Origin: Cercis canadensis
Taxonomy: Eukaryota; Streptophyta; Magnoliopsida; Fabales; Fabaceae
Reading direction: 5' to 3'
DNA: 64,000 nt
Assembly: GCA_003255065.1 (NCBI GenBank)
Contig: QAOA01005126.1
Coordinates: forward strand, 772,459-836,458
Positions within the stretch are counted from its first letter, which is position 1. Every line of letters begins with the position of its first letter. The notes below the pieces were generated by a model that was not told where the DNA came from, did not search any database, and saw nothing but the letters and a program-made list of their open reading frames with translations. Shown piece by piece: positions 24,611 to 35,485 of this stretch. A program made the translations under genes and the position numbers.

Positions 24611-27600
24611 TAGGGGTAAGCAAAACCGGTCAAATTGACCGAACCAAACCAGACCAAGGGTATCGGTCTAGTTCTCAGTTTTATTTTCTAAAAAACCGAG
24701 GGGATCGGTTCAGTTCTTGGTTTCAATGAAGGAAAACCGAGTAGGCCAAAACGACGTAGTTTTGATTATTTTGAAGTGTCTTCTTTCTGAAATCCCTAGC
24801 CCACACTCCACACTCGTCCAGTCGTCATCAGATTAGAAATCGCAAATCCTCTCCTCTCTTATCTCATTCTTTCCTAAGCTGAAATCCCTAACTTCCCTTT
24901 CTCTCCTTAGCACTCTCCAATCCATCCTCAGACTTCAATCCATCGCCGGTCACTGTTGTCTCGCCGGTGTCTCTACTGTGCCTTTGACCTTTGTCGTTGT
25001 CTTATTGTCTCAGACTCTCAGTGTCGCCGGTGAGTTATCCTCCTTTGATTGGGTTAACTTACATGTAATGAGTTCAAGTTTTGCATAGTTTTCTTCTGCT
25101 AATACTCTGATTGTTATGGGGTAAAGGGAGAGGGATGTTTGTTTTGTTCAATCAACATTTATGTATCAAACACAGAAGAAAACAAATAAAAGAGAATCCT
25201 AATTTGCTCTCTCTAGCTTTGTGGGCTTTGGTCTCTGCTACTCTTAACTCATCATGCCCAACCCCTCATGAGGCACTTCGTAGGTTCAGTGATTCCTTCA
25301 CTTATACAGCTGATGCATCTAAATTGTTTTTTGATTTTTCTCATCACATGGTTCACTGCCTGCAATTTAAGAGTTACTATGCCTAGTATAATAAGATTGT
25401 ACCAAAACTAGTTAGGATCAGAAAATAAATGGTTCTCATGAATGTTGGTTTTGACATTTTAAGATAGTAATTAACAACTGATCTAATACAAATCCAAATT
25501 TCAAGAAACCCTAAATTATTGGAGAATGGGAGATAACTCATCTATTATATGTTTGTGTTAGCTAGGACTAATAGAGGTTTTATCTATTAATCTTAGGGGG
25601 GATCCACTCTGCATGTTATCATTCGTGGATAGAATTAAAGCAACAATGAATCTTTGGGTCAACCAGTTAGGTTGGAATTCTGAGTCTCAGTTGTCAAAGG
25701 ACCAGTCATTTTTCGAATTAGTTTGGAGAAAAGGATTATTCCAAGGGCTTCAGTTGTGCAGTTTGGTAGATTAATTGACAGTTTTAGAAAGTTCATCAAA
25801 TTGATTATATTTCATATTGACCATAATTATTGCATCTACTTTCATCTTATTTGGTAGCCGGCAAACAAGTGAAGGGCATGATTGGATAAGTAATTAATGT
25901 TATTTACATGACAAAATTTGTACATCTTTTGCAAAGAGTAATGATTTTTTGTCCCCAAGCTCTCTTTTACTCTTCATATATAATTGATGTATGCTACATC
26001 ATTTCTCTTTTTCCCTTATAGTTTCGAGGGGAAATAAAAGAGAGAAAGAGCAGTGATTGTCTTACAAACTTTGTGGACATAAGCCAGAATTGGTTAAGTG
26101 CATAACTTCATTCTAACAGGAAAAAGGTTTAGATTCTATCATAGAACAAAAATTAATATTATGGTAAAATGTATGTGTACATATCATTATCATCATTTAA
26201 GGACTAGTTCAATTCAGATCCAACTAGAAACTGCACAATATAATTGGTAGAATATATTGTGACAAAAAGTTAATATGTATATCATTTCTAATCAATCACT
26301 TCACCAGACCATGTGGCTGGGGGCATACAAGGCTAGGAATGTGGAAACTTTCAAAGAAGAAGCCAAATTGCTGCATTTGGTTTCATCTTAACCAATGAAG
26401 CACTTGTCCTGTCTAAACCAAGATTGTAGGTAGTATGACTAACTTGTTCCATTTTTTTGTTTGGATCTCTATTATGTGTATGAAATATGAATTATCACAA
26501 TACCCGATGCTTTCTTACTAATAGATTTAATTGTTCAAATAGACATGTAGTTTTAACATATTTTTACTAGTAATGTTGATCACTTTCCTTGTGTTCAATG
26601 CATTGTCTATGTTTACATCTTCTTTGAAAGAAGGGTGGATTCATGCCACAGTGAGATTCTCTTTGTCACTAGATTCCATTGCATATTCTCCAAAGTTAAA
26701 TGATTTGGTATAGCAAAACTCCCTTTTGGTTTCATTGGCAATTTATTCTTAGCTTAACCTGGAACTTATAAAATATCATAAATATGTTTTGCATCATTTC
26801 CTTTTTGATATGAAAGGTTAGTGCTAGGGGAAATTTGAGTGATAGAAGAGTTGTTTCACATATATTTGGCGTGGAACCTTTTAGCCTTTTAGGTGAAATA
26901 TTTTGCATACAGCATTACGTTTACTCATCTTTGATGCTTGCCAGACAACCAATATTTTTTGTAATCGTTTTGGAGAAAAGGATAAATCCAGGGGCTTCAT
27001 TTTTGCAGTTTCTTCTATCAAAAGGTGTCATAAACAAAATTGCTAGCTTAATATCAATGACCATGCTCAAGTGGTTACATTTGTAAATAGTGACAATTCA
27101 TCCTCCATGGCTTCATTTTTTGCTAGTTTTGGTGAGTATATTTTCTCTGAAAAAGCATTTGGAGTTTTGCTATGGTGAGGTAATGGGAGATAGGTCTAGT
27201 ATTGAAGTTCTTTGTTCTTCTGTTTGCATTTTAGGCATGATAATTTTTTTAAAATATCAAGATTCATGAAAGAGAGTCTCAATTGTCACTCTCTAGATAT
27301 ATAAGCCATTTTCTCAACAAGAGAACACAGAGAAAACAAAATGATACAAAACCATAACCTATTCTCAGTCAGTGCAATGGCTCTTGATATGATCATCAAT
27401 ACATACAAGAAGCTTCTATAAATGAACGAAGCCATTGTTATCTTCAACACATTTGAAATATCAATTACACAAAGGATACGGCAATATATGTGAGAATGAC
27501 TACACTTAACCATTTAATACTGTTGAAACCTCTTGATGTGCATGTTTACATTATAAATCATTGGAGAAATAGTATTGTGGAAGTTTTAGAGATGTTGTTA

Positions 27601-27847
27601 AGTTGGTTAGGGTCTTGGTCCAATTTTTCAGCTCTCTGTTAGCTTTAGTTTCTGGCTTTCTTCTTGTTTAAATTTGAAAAAATGGCTTGTGCAGATTTTT
27701 TGGAAAAAACTAGCCAAACCGACTGAACCAAACCAGTCCAGTTTAGTTTGGTTTGGTTTTACTCTAAAAAATTTGAAAAACCAAACCGATATGGTTTGGT
27801 GGGTTCGGTGTCGGTTTGGGGTGTAAATCAAACCGATTACACCCCTA
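24611..27847. mobile_element. hAT-family DNA transposon, non-autonomous, 3,237 bp
   Basis: Ends are TAGGGGTAAGCAAAACCGGT (left) and, on the opposite strand, TAGGGGTGTAATCGGTTTGA (right). A perfect 8-bp duplication (GCGGCAAG) flanks it, the size typical for hAT. Subterminal regions are packed with AACCGA/CCAAACC motifs (24,630-24,760 and 27,715-27,840), as is common for hAT transposase binding. The first 450 bp look like a 5' leader: CT-rich, then CGCCGGTGAGTTATCC, which resembles a splice donor at about 25,029. I see no transposase domain; the longest frame inside (25,111-25,386, 91 codons) is not recognised. A diverged internal duplication is suggested by 'GGAGAAAAGGAT' plus 'GGGCTTCA' blocks near 25,722 and 26,972. 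It probably derives from an autonomous element by internal loss. Confidence 0.85.
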
Positions 27848-27855
27848 GCGGCAAG
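27848..27855. repeat. hAT target-site duplication, right copy
   Basis: GCGGCAAG directly after the element, identical to 24,603-24,610. Confidence 0.9.
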
Positions 27856-30254
27856 CCAATGGAGCAAAATGGGAAAGTGAAACAAAAAGAAGGAAATATC
27901 TAGAGTGAGGAGGAGACCCAATGTGGAAAAGAAAGCAAAAAGGAGCAAGAAGAGAATAGAGAGAAGGAACTGAATAGAAAGAAGAGGAGAGAACCAGGAG
28001 AAAGAAGAAAATTGCAGAGGCAGAAAAAGGAAGTTAGAGAGCAAGAGGGAGCCACAGATTAAAGGAGAAAGTATTCATTCTCCACCAAATAGCAGCTCCA
28101 TTCAAGTATTGTGTGTTTTCCCTAATTTTTGAATCAAGTTTTTAGGAATGTGCTTAGCAATTTAATTTTGATATGTGTCGGATTTTAGAGATGGGGTTCT
28201 AATTTTTGTTTATCCCTCATTGTTCTTGTATTTGTTTTGTCCTCTGATTTGGCCTTGCCTTTAAATCCTATGAGGAATTTCATTTTTTACCATTAAAGTT
28301 GAGGAGTTTGTATGTCTATGTTAGCATAATTGAAGAATTAATCTCTTTGTGAGATGGTTGTAATTTCTTTTTCGGGTTTAAGAATGGGTAGAGTGTTATG
28401 TTGATGTTTAAAATTTTGTTCAGCCTGCTGTTTCTGGTATGATTTTTGCCGTTGCCTTGCTTCCTTTTGGTTTGTCATTTGTGGGATATTTTGAGATGTC
28501 TCTAGGTGTGAAATTGCTACTATCATGGGTGATATTTGGGAGCTATATGTATGGCTATTCTTAGCTTAATTTTGTACTATTAAAGCACTCTTTTACTTGT
28601 TGTTTTGCTCTAGAAGTATGAGTTATTCTTGGCCTTCAAAATGGGGCAATTCTTGGCTTTCAAAATGGAGGTATTTTGGCTTTCAAAATGGAGCTACTTA
28701 GGGATTAATTCACATACTTTTTGTTGGCTGCATGAAGATGATTTATATGTGGTTTGTATGCTTAAACAAGATTGTCTTGAATTTATTTCATTGTTGTCCT
28801 ACCCTGTTTAAGAGGTGGCTTTTGCCTCTTTTTTAGTTTGTTAAGATCGATAACCATTTGTGTTGGAAGTGGTTCTTTATAACCTTTTGGTTTAAGGACT
28901 TCATCATTATTTTGAAAATTTGTTTAAAGTGTTTGGGGGCTGCCTATGTGTTTCCATACTTTGATATTTTCTTGGCTACTTGGACTCTCATGGGAACTCA
29001 TTGTTAGAGAAAGCTATGTAGTCAAATATAATCGTGGGAAAATATAAGTGTTTTTTTTTTTGGGGGCTTTCTATTGTTGTTAACTTTTGTTCTATTAGAC
29101 TTGATTGCAAGAGGGAACTTATCTTATACTTGACTGTTTTGCTGTTTTAATGGCTAAAAGGAAAAATGCTTTCATTGGCTCTCTCCTTGATGCATTTGTT
29201 TGTGAGAACATGGATGCCATCTCATTTGGTATGTGCCATAAGAAATACATTAGGCTCATCATTTCACTACTTTGCTTGCTGTGATCTTTGATGTTGTTAC
29301 ATTTTCCTTTGCACAAAAGTATAAAAAAAAGTCATGCTTGTTTATTATTTTCACATGCTGTAAGTCAGCTCTAACAGTGCTTAGTGTTTTTCTTTTTGGA
29401 GCTACAAAGCTCCAATTTGAGTATTTTTTGTCTCATTAAAATCGTAAGATATATATCTTTCGTGTGTGAAATTTTTAGATCTTTTGTATGTCTCCCCTGC
29501 TCCCATTTTTTATTTAAGTGTGGTTGTTTATTCCCCACTGTCGGTGCTATCATGTTTCTAGCAGTATGTTGTCTTTTGTCTCTAATTTACTTTGTAGAGC
29601 TCTATTTTGCTTGATTATTGTTCTGTTAGAACTGTAAGACATTTGTCTTTGATGTGTGCAATTTTTGGAATTTTTGCATCTTTCTACTACTTCCAGTTCT
29701 AATTCAAATAAGACTGTTTTGAGTAGCTAGTTAGCACTCAAAATCTTGGGTTTTCTTGGGACTTTTGCATCTTGATTTGTGGGTGTTCCAAGTTTGTCCG
29801 CATGCTGCTTTGGCACAAAATGGGGCTGATTCTGCACTATTTGAGCTGCTATAAGGGGTTGTTTTCTTGTTTGCAATGCATGGCTATTCTTTTAGAAAAT
29901 AACCCACCATTTTTGTCTTCCATTGAAAGATCTTCAAGGTTACTTTAAGAATATTTTTATGCATATCTTGGGTTGACTTTTTAACTATTTTGGAATTTAT
30001 TTGGTATGTGTTATGCTGCTATTTTAAGTTTTAACTTGACCTTGAGCCTTTGAGCATGGTCGTGTGGTTCAACTTGCTAGCTTGTAGCTTCTTTAATTTT
30101 TCTTGGTTTGTGGTATTTTGATGCATAGCTACTTTGAAGGTAATTGGCTTCTTTTCTCTTGGCTGTCTTTAAGTTTTTTTTTTTCTCTCTCATGATAAGT
30201 AGTTGTTAGAGAATAGAAAAGGGGTTAGAATTTAATTGTTATTTTGAATTATCT

Positions 30255-30760
30255 GCTACATATTTTAACTTAAAGTTAAGGACCTTTTGAATTAGTTTCG
30301 CTGTTGCTTGATGAACAGTATTTTTATATATTAATTCATTCTCATTTTTAACCTCCTAATCCTATTTTGGGCTTATTTGATTGGGCTTGGGTCATATTTC
30401 ATTAATTATGTTCAAATTGGGCTTAAGTGTGTTTTTCAGCATTATTAGGGTTTTGACACTATTCTGTATTTTGGTTATATCTTTAGTTCTAGATGTCTAA
30501 AAATTGTGCTACATATTTTAACTTAAAGTTAAGGACCTTTTGAATTAGTTTCGCTGTTGCTTGAAGAACAGTATTTTTATATATTAATTCATTCTCATTT
30601 TTAACCTCCTAATCCTATTTTGGGCTTATTTGATTGGGCTTGGGTCATATTTCATTAATTATGTTCAAATTGGGCTTAAGTGTGTTTTTCAGCATTATTA
30701 GGGTTTTGACACTATTCTGTATTTTGGTTATATCTTTAGTTCTGGATGTCTAAAAATTGT
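30255..30760 (+). repeat. Recent 253-bp tandem duplication
   Basis: 30,255-30,507 and 30,508-30,760 differ at about two positions (TGATGAACAG/TGAAGAACAG and CTAGATG/CTGGATG). The unit joins about 54 bp of upstream sequence to the first part of an Athila-type LTR, so it arose after the LTR inserted. Confidence 0.9.
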
Positions 30761-32012
30761 GATTCTTGCCTTGTAGGAAAGCTAAGAGGATTATCAACAA
30801 CTTTTATTCAGACCTCCAAGGCCAATTTATAAGTTCAGTGGGTCAAATTTAACCCAAAAGTCAGAGTAGAGTTGCTTCCGCTGGATCCTGACCCGCATGC
30901 AATGTTTGGACCATAACTTGTGTTGTACATGTCGTATGGACTTGAAACTAGTCCTATTGGAAATCTAAGGTGCAAGGCTTCAATTGTTATGAAGGCCAAT
31001 TCAACAAATTATGAAGTTAAGATGGTCTTATTGCCTTTCGAAAATGACTGATTAGTCTAGAGACCTATATGGACCTAGATGGACTTAAATGGGCTTAACT
31101 TCCTCAATTCAGGCCCAATTAGGCCCAAACCGAAGCCCATCTGAAGCTGAGGTCTAGAGGTTTAAACTAGGTTAGGGGTAAATTAGGTGTGCATGAAAGT
31201 TAGGAAGTTATAAGCAGAGAAAGGAGACAGACGAGTTATGAATTCTAGACTAGGTAGCTTTTATTTTTTCTCTTGAAAATTTTGGAGCTCTTTGATTTAT
31301 GACTGCACTTCTCCATTAAAGCTTAGATTTCATGACTATGGAGGAGTAGAATCCTTGTAACCAAGTTAGACTCCTGATTAAATTTGGTTTTGATTTTGAG
31401 ATTATGTTCTTAATTGGATTAAACTTAATGTAATTTATTCTTCTTTGAATTTCTACCTTGCTTTAATCTTTGTATGAATTCATGGAGATCTTTGTGATTT
31501 ATATGGATATTGAAGTAAGAAATAAAATTTAGATTGATCAATCTTTAATATGTGGTTAGAATTCAGAGAAGCTATGCTATGCTAATTGATGTTCGGTTTT
31601 TAGATTAATCACTAATTGCTTAGTCTTTGTGATTACAAGATTAGTGATTGTATGTAATTAATCGAATCCTGAGTGATAACTCAGTAGGAATAATTGATCA
31701 TAATTATAGATTTTAGTTGTGATTAAACTCCATTAGTAGTGTTGCATTAAGACTTAATCATTCATGTTAATCTAGGATTAATCAAACTGATTTTTAATGG
31801 ATGTCTAGCTAGGTTACATCTTTAATCAACTACATTAATCTTTGTTTAATTCTGTAATTTACTATTATAATCTTGTTTCAAAAATTCTCTGTTTTTAACT
31901 TGAAATTACTGATTACACATTGCATTCCTTGTGAGACAAACCTGGATTATGCCCTCAATTGCATTCTAATTAGGGGATTCGATTTAATTTAATTGGTTAA
32001 GTGACAACACCA
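30309..32012 (+). repeat. Athila-type LTR, plus orientation
   Basis: Starts TGATGAACAGTATTTTTATA and ends ...GACAACACCA just before ATCAAATT and the PBS. Length is about 1.70 kb including the 253-bp duplication. A diverged copy (about 80% by eye) lies inverted at 35,836-37,208. Confidence 0.75.
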
Positions 32013-32021
32013 ATCAAATTT

Positions 32022-32039
32022 TGGCGCCGTTGCCGGGGA
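32022..32039 (+). other. Primer-binding site of the plus-strand Athila-type element
   Basis: TGGCGCCGTTGCCGGGGA, the canonical Athila-type site, nine bases after the LTR end. Confidence 0.88.
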
Positions 32040-32189
32040 ATGTTAATGTTAGTTGATGATTTTAAGTTTATTGTGTGAATTCTAGTCATTTGCTTCCATT
32101 CCTCCTTTGCTTTGTGTTTGTTTTTCCTTCATTTTGGCTTAATTTAGTAGATTCCTTGAATTGATTGCTTTGTTATATTCAGATTACTT

Positions 32190-32640
32190 TTTTGTCATTT
32201 ACTTTATGATATTTACTTTTTGTCGTTTAATTTCTGTCATTTAATTTCTGTCAATTACTTTTTGTCATTTACTTTTTGCCGTTTAATTTATGTTATTTAA
32301 TTTATGTCTATTACTTTCTGTCATTTACTTTATGTCATTTAATTTTTGTCGATTACTTTCTGTCATTTAATTTTTGTCATTTAATTTCTATCGATTAATT
32401 TCTGTCAATTACTTTTTGTCGATTACTTTCTGTCATTTACTTTCTGTCATTGAATTTTTGTCGATTAATTTTTGTCAATTACTTTCTGTCATTTACTTTC
32501 TGTCGATTACTTTCTGTCATTTAATTTTTGTCGATTACTTTTTGTCATTTACTTTCTGTTGATTACTTTTTGTCAATTACTTTATGTCATTTACTTTTTG
32601 CTGATTACTTTTTGTCGATTACTTTTTGTTTTATCCATTT
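32190..32640 (+). repeat. 14-bp minisatellite in the element leader
   Basis: About 32 units of the pattern TTTYTGTCATTTAC/TTTTTGTCGATTAC. The same array occurs inverted at 35,486-35,680. Open frames on the plus strand here (32,374-32,720) come from the repeat and are not genes. Confidence 0.9.
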
Positions 32641-32699
32641 TTTTGTCCCTATTTCTGTGTTGTGTTCCTGTTTTAGTGTGTTTTGGCATTCTGCCACTT

Positions 32700-33295
32700 T
32701 TTGTTCATGGTGCATACTAAGTTCCCCTACTACTAAAAGTGTCAAAGAGATTGTTGCATCACTTTCTAACAAGCAGATGCTGGACCATAGACTTGATGAA
32801 TTGACATCTTTAGTGAGACAATTGGCAGTGGGATAACAAGCACCTGAACCAGCCATGCAACCAATCCAATTTTGTGGCATATGTGCTTGCACCTCTCATC
32901 CCACCAATGCATGCCCTACACTTCAGGATTATGTTTATGGATTTCAAGATCTTTCTGTGGCTGCAGCTGCTGTATTTCCTAGCGAACTATCATACCAACC
33001 CCAACAGCAGCCTATATATGATCCATCCTTCAACATCTATAACTCTGATTGGAGATATCATACCAATATGACATATGGCAATGCAGTGCCTCCACAGAAA
33101 TATTGGCAACCATTCGAACAGCCTATGCAACAACTATGTTCAACATACACAGAACATGAACCTTCAATTAAGGACTTGGTGAAGCAATTGGCCACTCATA
33201 CCATGCAATTCCAGCAAAGGACAGAGACCGTCATACAAAATTTAGATATCCAGATTGGACAATTGGCATCCTCAACGAGTCAATTGCAGGCCTAA
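32700..33295 (+). pseudogene. Athila-type gag C-terminal region
   Basis: Frames read KEIVASLSNKQMLDHRLDEL and then FCGICACTSHPTNACPTLQD, the Cys/His segment typical of Athila/Tat gag ('CGIC..HPTD.CPTLQ'). YDPSFNIYNSDWRYHTNMTYGN and SIKDLVKQLATHTMQFQQRTE follow. The gag N-terminus is not seen upstream, where the minisatellite lies. It is broken. Confidence 0.75.
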
Positions 33296-33346
33296 GGTTC
33301 TGAAAAAATTCCTTCACATACAATTCCAGAACCAACTAAAGAATCT

Positions 33347-34309
33347 ATGCCAGAACCAACTGAACCTCAACTTGAAAACAAACCACAGGCAGCAGAGAAA
33401 GTAGTCCCTAATTCATTGACCTCAAAATCTGATAGAGCCACTCAGTCCAAGAAGACAGAGAAGGATTTAGTCAAGGAGGTCTATAATGAGTTAGGTACTG
33501 ATTTTTCTGATTGTGTTGATTTTGATGATTCTGTGCAGAGCCAATTATGTGTTGATTGTGATGGTGAATTGTCATGTGCTGTGTGTGCTGAGATCGCTGC
33601 ATTCTTTAGAGATGGAGATTCTAATAAATCTGGTTCTACAGATTTTGAAGAAAACTCTCAAGAGACAACCCAAGGCGAACTTGACACGGCTGCTATGATT
33701 AACTCTACACCTTTTCCCACTTTGACACATCCTTATTTTAATTGTGCACTTGCTGAAAATTTGTTTAATCATGATCCTACTCTTGTTGCAATTGTGTATG
33801 CATGTGGAGATGTAGAAACTAATATTGATAGATTAGGAGATTTTATGCTTCTTACTTCTTTACATGCTAGAGCACTAGGAATAGATCATGTTAGAACCTT
33901 TGTGACAAGTGAATATTTTGATGTTGGTGGAATGAGTGTGGGAAATAAATGGGTTGTCCAAGCAAACCATATGCCAAGCTATTCTTTGAATGGCAAGCAA
34001 GAGATGTCGGTGTTTGCCAATTCTTTGCACGAATTTAAGTGTCATATTGAGCCTTGTATGAACAATATGTTGTGTGACACTAATGTATTTTGTAAGGATA
34101 ACCTTAAGCATAACTGTTATAGGCTTAGATTTGTAGGACATAATTATTTTCATTCTTTTAGACTTATATATGAGAACCATGGATGGTTGTATATACCTAA
34201 CAAGATTTTTCATGTTTCTCATGCTTTAGGTAGGATTGTAAATTCCTTGCTGCAAATTTCCCTTAGTGACATTTTAAATGCTTACTTTGCTGAATTTTTA
34301 AATCAATGA
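33347..34309 (+). CDS. Uninterrupted 320-codon frame of unknown function within the Athila-type element
   Basis: I do not recognise this protein. It starts right after the gag-like region and ends 300 bp before the GTGGGGGAG block. Residues 1-50 are polar, rich in Pro, Glu and Lys. Residues 51-95 are acidic with a Cys cluster (CVDCDGELSCAVCAEIAAFF). The remaining two thirds are mixed alpha/beta-looking with a 'GDFMLLTSLHARALGIDHVRTFVTSEYF' stretch and further scattered Cys and His. No RT, integrase, RNase H or protease motifs are seen, and no clear membrane segment. It sits where pol is expected. Possible origins are an element-specific accessory ORF shared by a non-autonomous family, or captured host sequence. 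Codon use looks like its AT-rich surroundings. Its openness over 320 codons, next to a broken gag, is the main reason to take it seriously. Confidence 0.45.
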   Translation: MPEPTEPQLENKPQAAEKVVPNSLTSKSDRATQSKKTEKDLVKEVYNELGTDFSDCVDFDDSVQSQLCVDCDGELSCAVCAEIAAFFRDGDSNKSGSTDFEENSQETTQGELDTAAMINSTPFPTLTHPYFNCALAENLFNHDPTLVAIVYACGDVETNIDRLGDFMLLTSLHARALGIDHVRTFVTSEYFDVGGMSVGNKWVVQANHMPSYSLNGKQEMSVFANSLHEFKCHIEPCMNNMLCDTNVFCKDNLKHNCYRLRFVGHNYFHSFRLIYENHGWLYIPNKIFHVSHALGRIVNSLLQISLSDILNAYFAEFLNQ

Positions 34310-34614
34310 TTAAATGTATTTAATTCTAGTCTCATAGTATTTGCTTCATTATTTTCTTTATGTCTTTATGCTTGTTTATGTTTTTGTGTTCTTTACAATA
34401 ATTTCAGCTTTGTAGTTTCTTTTAAGGGCTTTGTGATAGTGGTCTTTGACCCAGGTATCTTACTTTGCTTGTTGCAAACATCGTGGAGGAGGTTCACTTG
34501 CACGATGCAATCTACCTCACCTGATCAGGATATTTCTTCTCTCTTTTATTTTACTTGTCCTTATCTACTTGATATTAATTGTCATATGTTGCTACTTTCT
34601 GAAGTTTTTACATT

Positions 34615-34650
34615 GAGGACAATGTAAAATTTAAATGTGGGGGAGAAATT
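34615..34650 (+). other. GAGGACAATGT...GTGGGGGAG block of Athila elements
   Basis: A conserved purine-rich stretch that in Athila elements lies just after pol. It supports the family call and shows that pol is missing. From here to about 35,480 is AT-rich non-coding element spacer. Confidence 0.6.
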
Positions 34651-35485
34651 TTTTGTGTAGTTTAGTTGTTTTATTGTTTTACTGTTTAGTTGATTAATTT
34701 TCTGTTTACTTTACTATTGCTGTTATAATTTTCTGTTTCTGTTTTAATTTTTTTGTTTTGTGTCACTTTGTTATTTTCTGTTTGTTCTTGTTATTTTTTC
34801 TATTTTTGTTGTCATTTTTCTGTTTTAATTACCTTCCAATGATGTTTTAGGATGTGAATTTTATGAAGTTGTAAGTTGAAGCAAATGCATTCAAGGTTCA
34901 TAGCATGATTGAATATTTTGTTTTCATTTCTTAATTTTACATGCTTAGTTTTGGATGTTGGATTAGTGATTAAAGTTTGATAGATGCATGCCTTGTGAGA
35001 TTTTGAGCCTTTTAGTGGATGGATTTAGCAAATGTGTCATTCTTTTTCTTTCTAGTGTGATTTTTACTCATAGATTTTGATCACTCTAAAACTTGCTTTG
35101 ATTTTTTTTAAAGCTGCATTTTCACTTGCATACATGAACATGATTGAGACATTCTTTCTTGATTTAGCTACTTTGCCCAATAGCCAACCTTGTATTAATT
35201 TTCTTTGATTACCCCTTTGAGCCTATTTGTCTATCTTTGGTCTTAGCTCATTATGTGCCTATGTGAAAAATCATATTGTTACCTTACCTTAGGAAATGGG
35301 AGAGCATTGGTTCATTACCTTGGAGGAGCTCTTATGCTTGTGGGTAATTAATAATGCAAGTGTGAAAGTTGTGAAATTTATAGTGCAATGTGCAAAATGA
35401 GATGTGAATGAAAAAAAGAAAGAAAAAGAGCCAATTGGTTCAATAAAAAAATAAATCAGAATTGTGAAAAGAAAATGAAAAAACA

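Larger units (their letters stand above)
24173..30308 (+). repeat. Tat-type LTR, 5' portion, interrupted by hAT element
   Basis: Begins TGTAGACACCATATTTTGTC at 24,173 and matches the start of the minus-strand Tat LTR (10,511). It is interrupted at 24,611-27,847 by a hAT element and resumes at 27,856 with purine-rich leader sequence. It contains the 'GGAGCTACAAAGCTCCAATTTG' subrepeat at about 29,397-29,420. It runs to the Athila-type LTR beginning near 30,309. No element coding sequence is attached. Confidence 0.65.
30309..35480 (+). mobile_element. Non-autonomous Athila-type element, plus orientation (no 3' LTR)
   Basis: LTR (30,309-32,012), PBS (32,022), minisatellite leader (32,190-32,640), C-terminal gag-like region (32,700-33,295), a 320-codon frame of unknown kind (33,347-34,309), then the 'GAGGACAATGT...GTGGGGGAG' block (34,615-34,646), which in Athila elements lies 3' of pol. 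No RT, RNase H or integrase is seen between gag and that block. It is truncated on the right, where an inverted second element begins. Confidence 0.7.

Noticed and set aside
32374-32836. Overlapping hydrophobic plus-strand frames (LSITFCHLLSV...)
   Set aside because: They are translations of the 14-bp minisatellite; the same pattern occurs inverted without any gene context.
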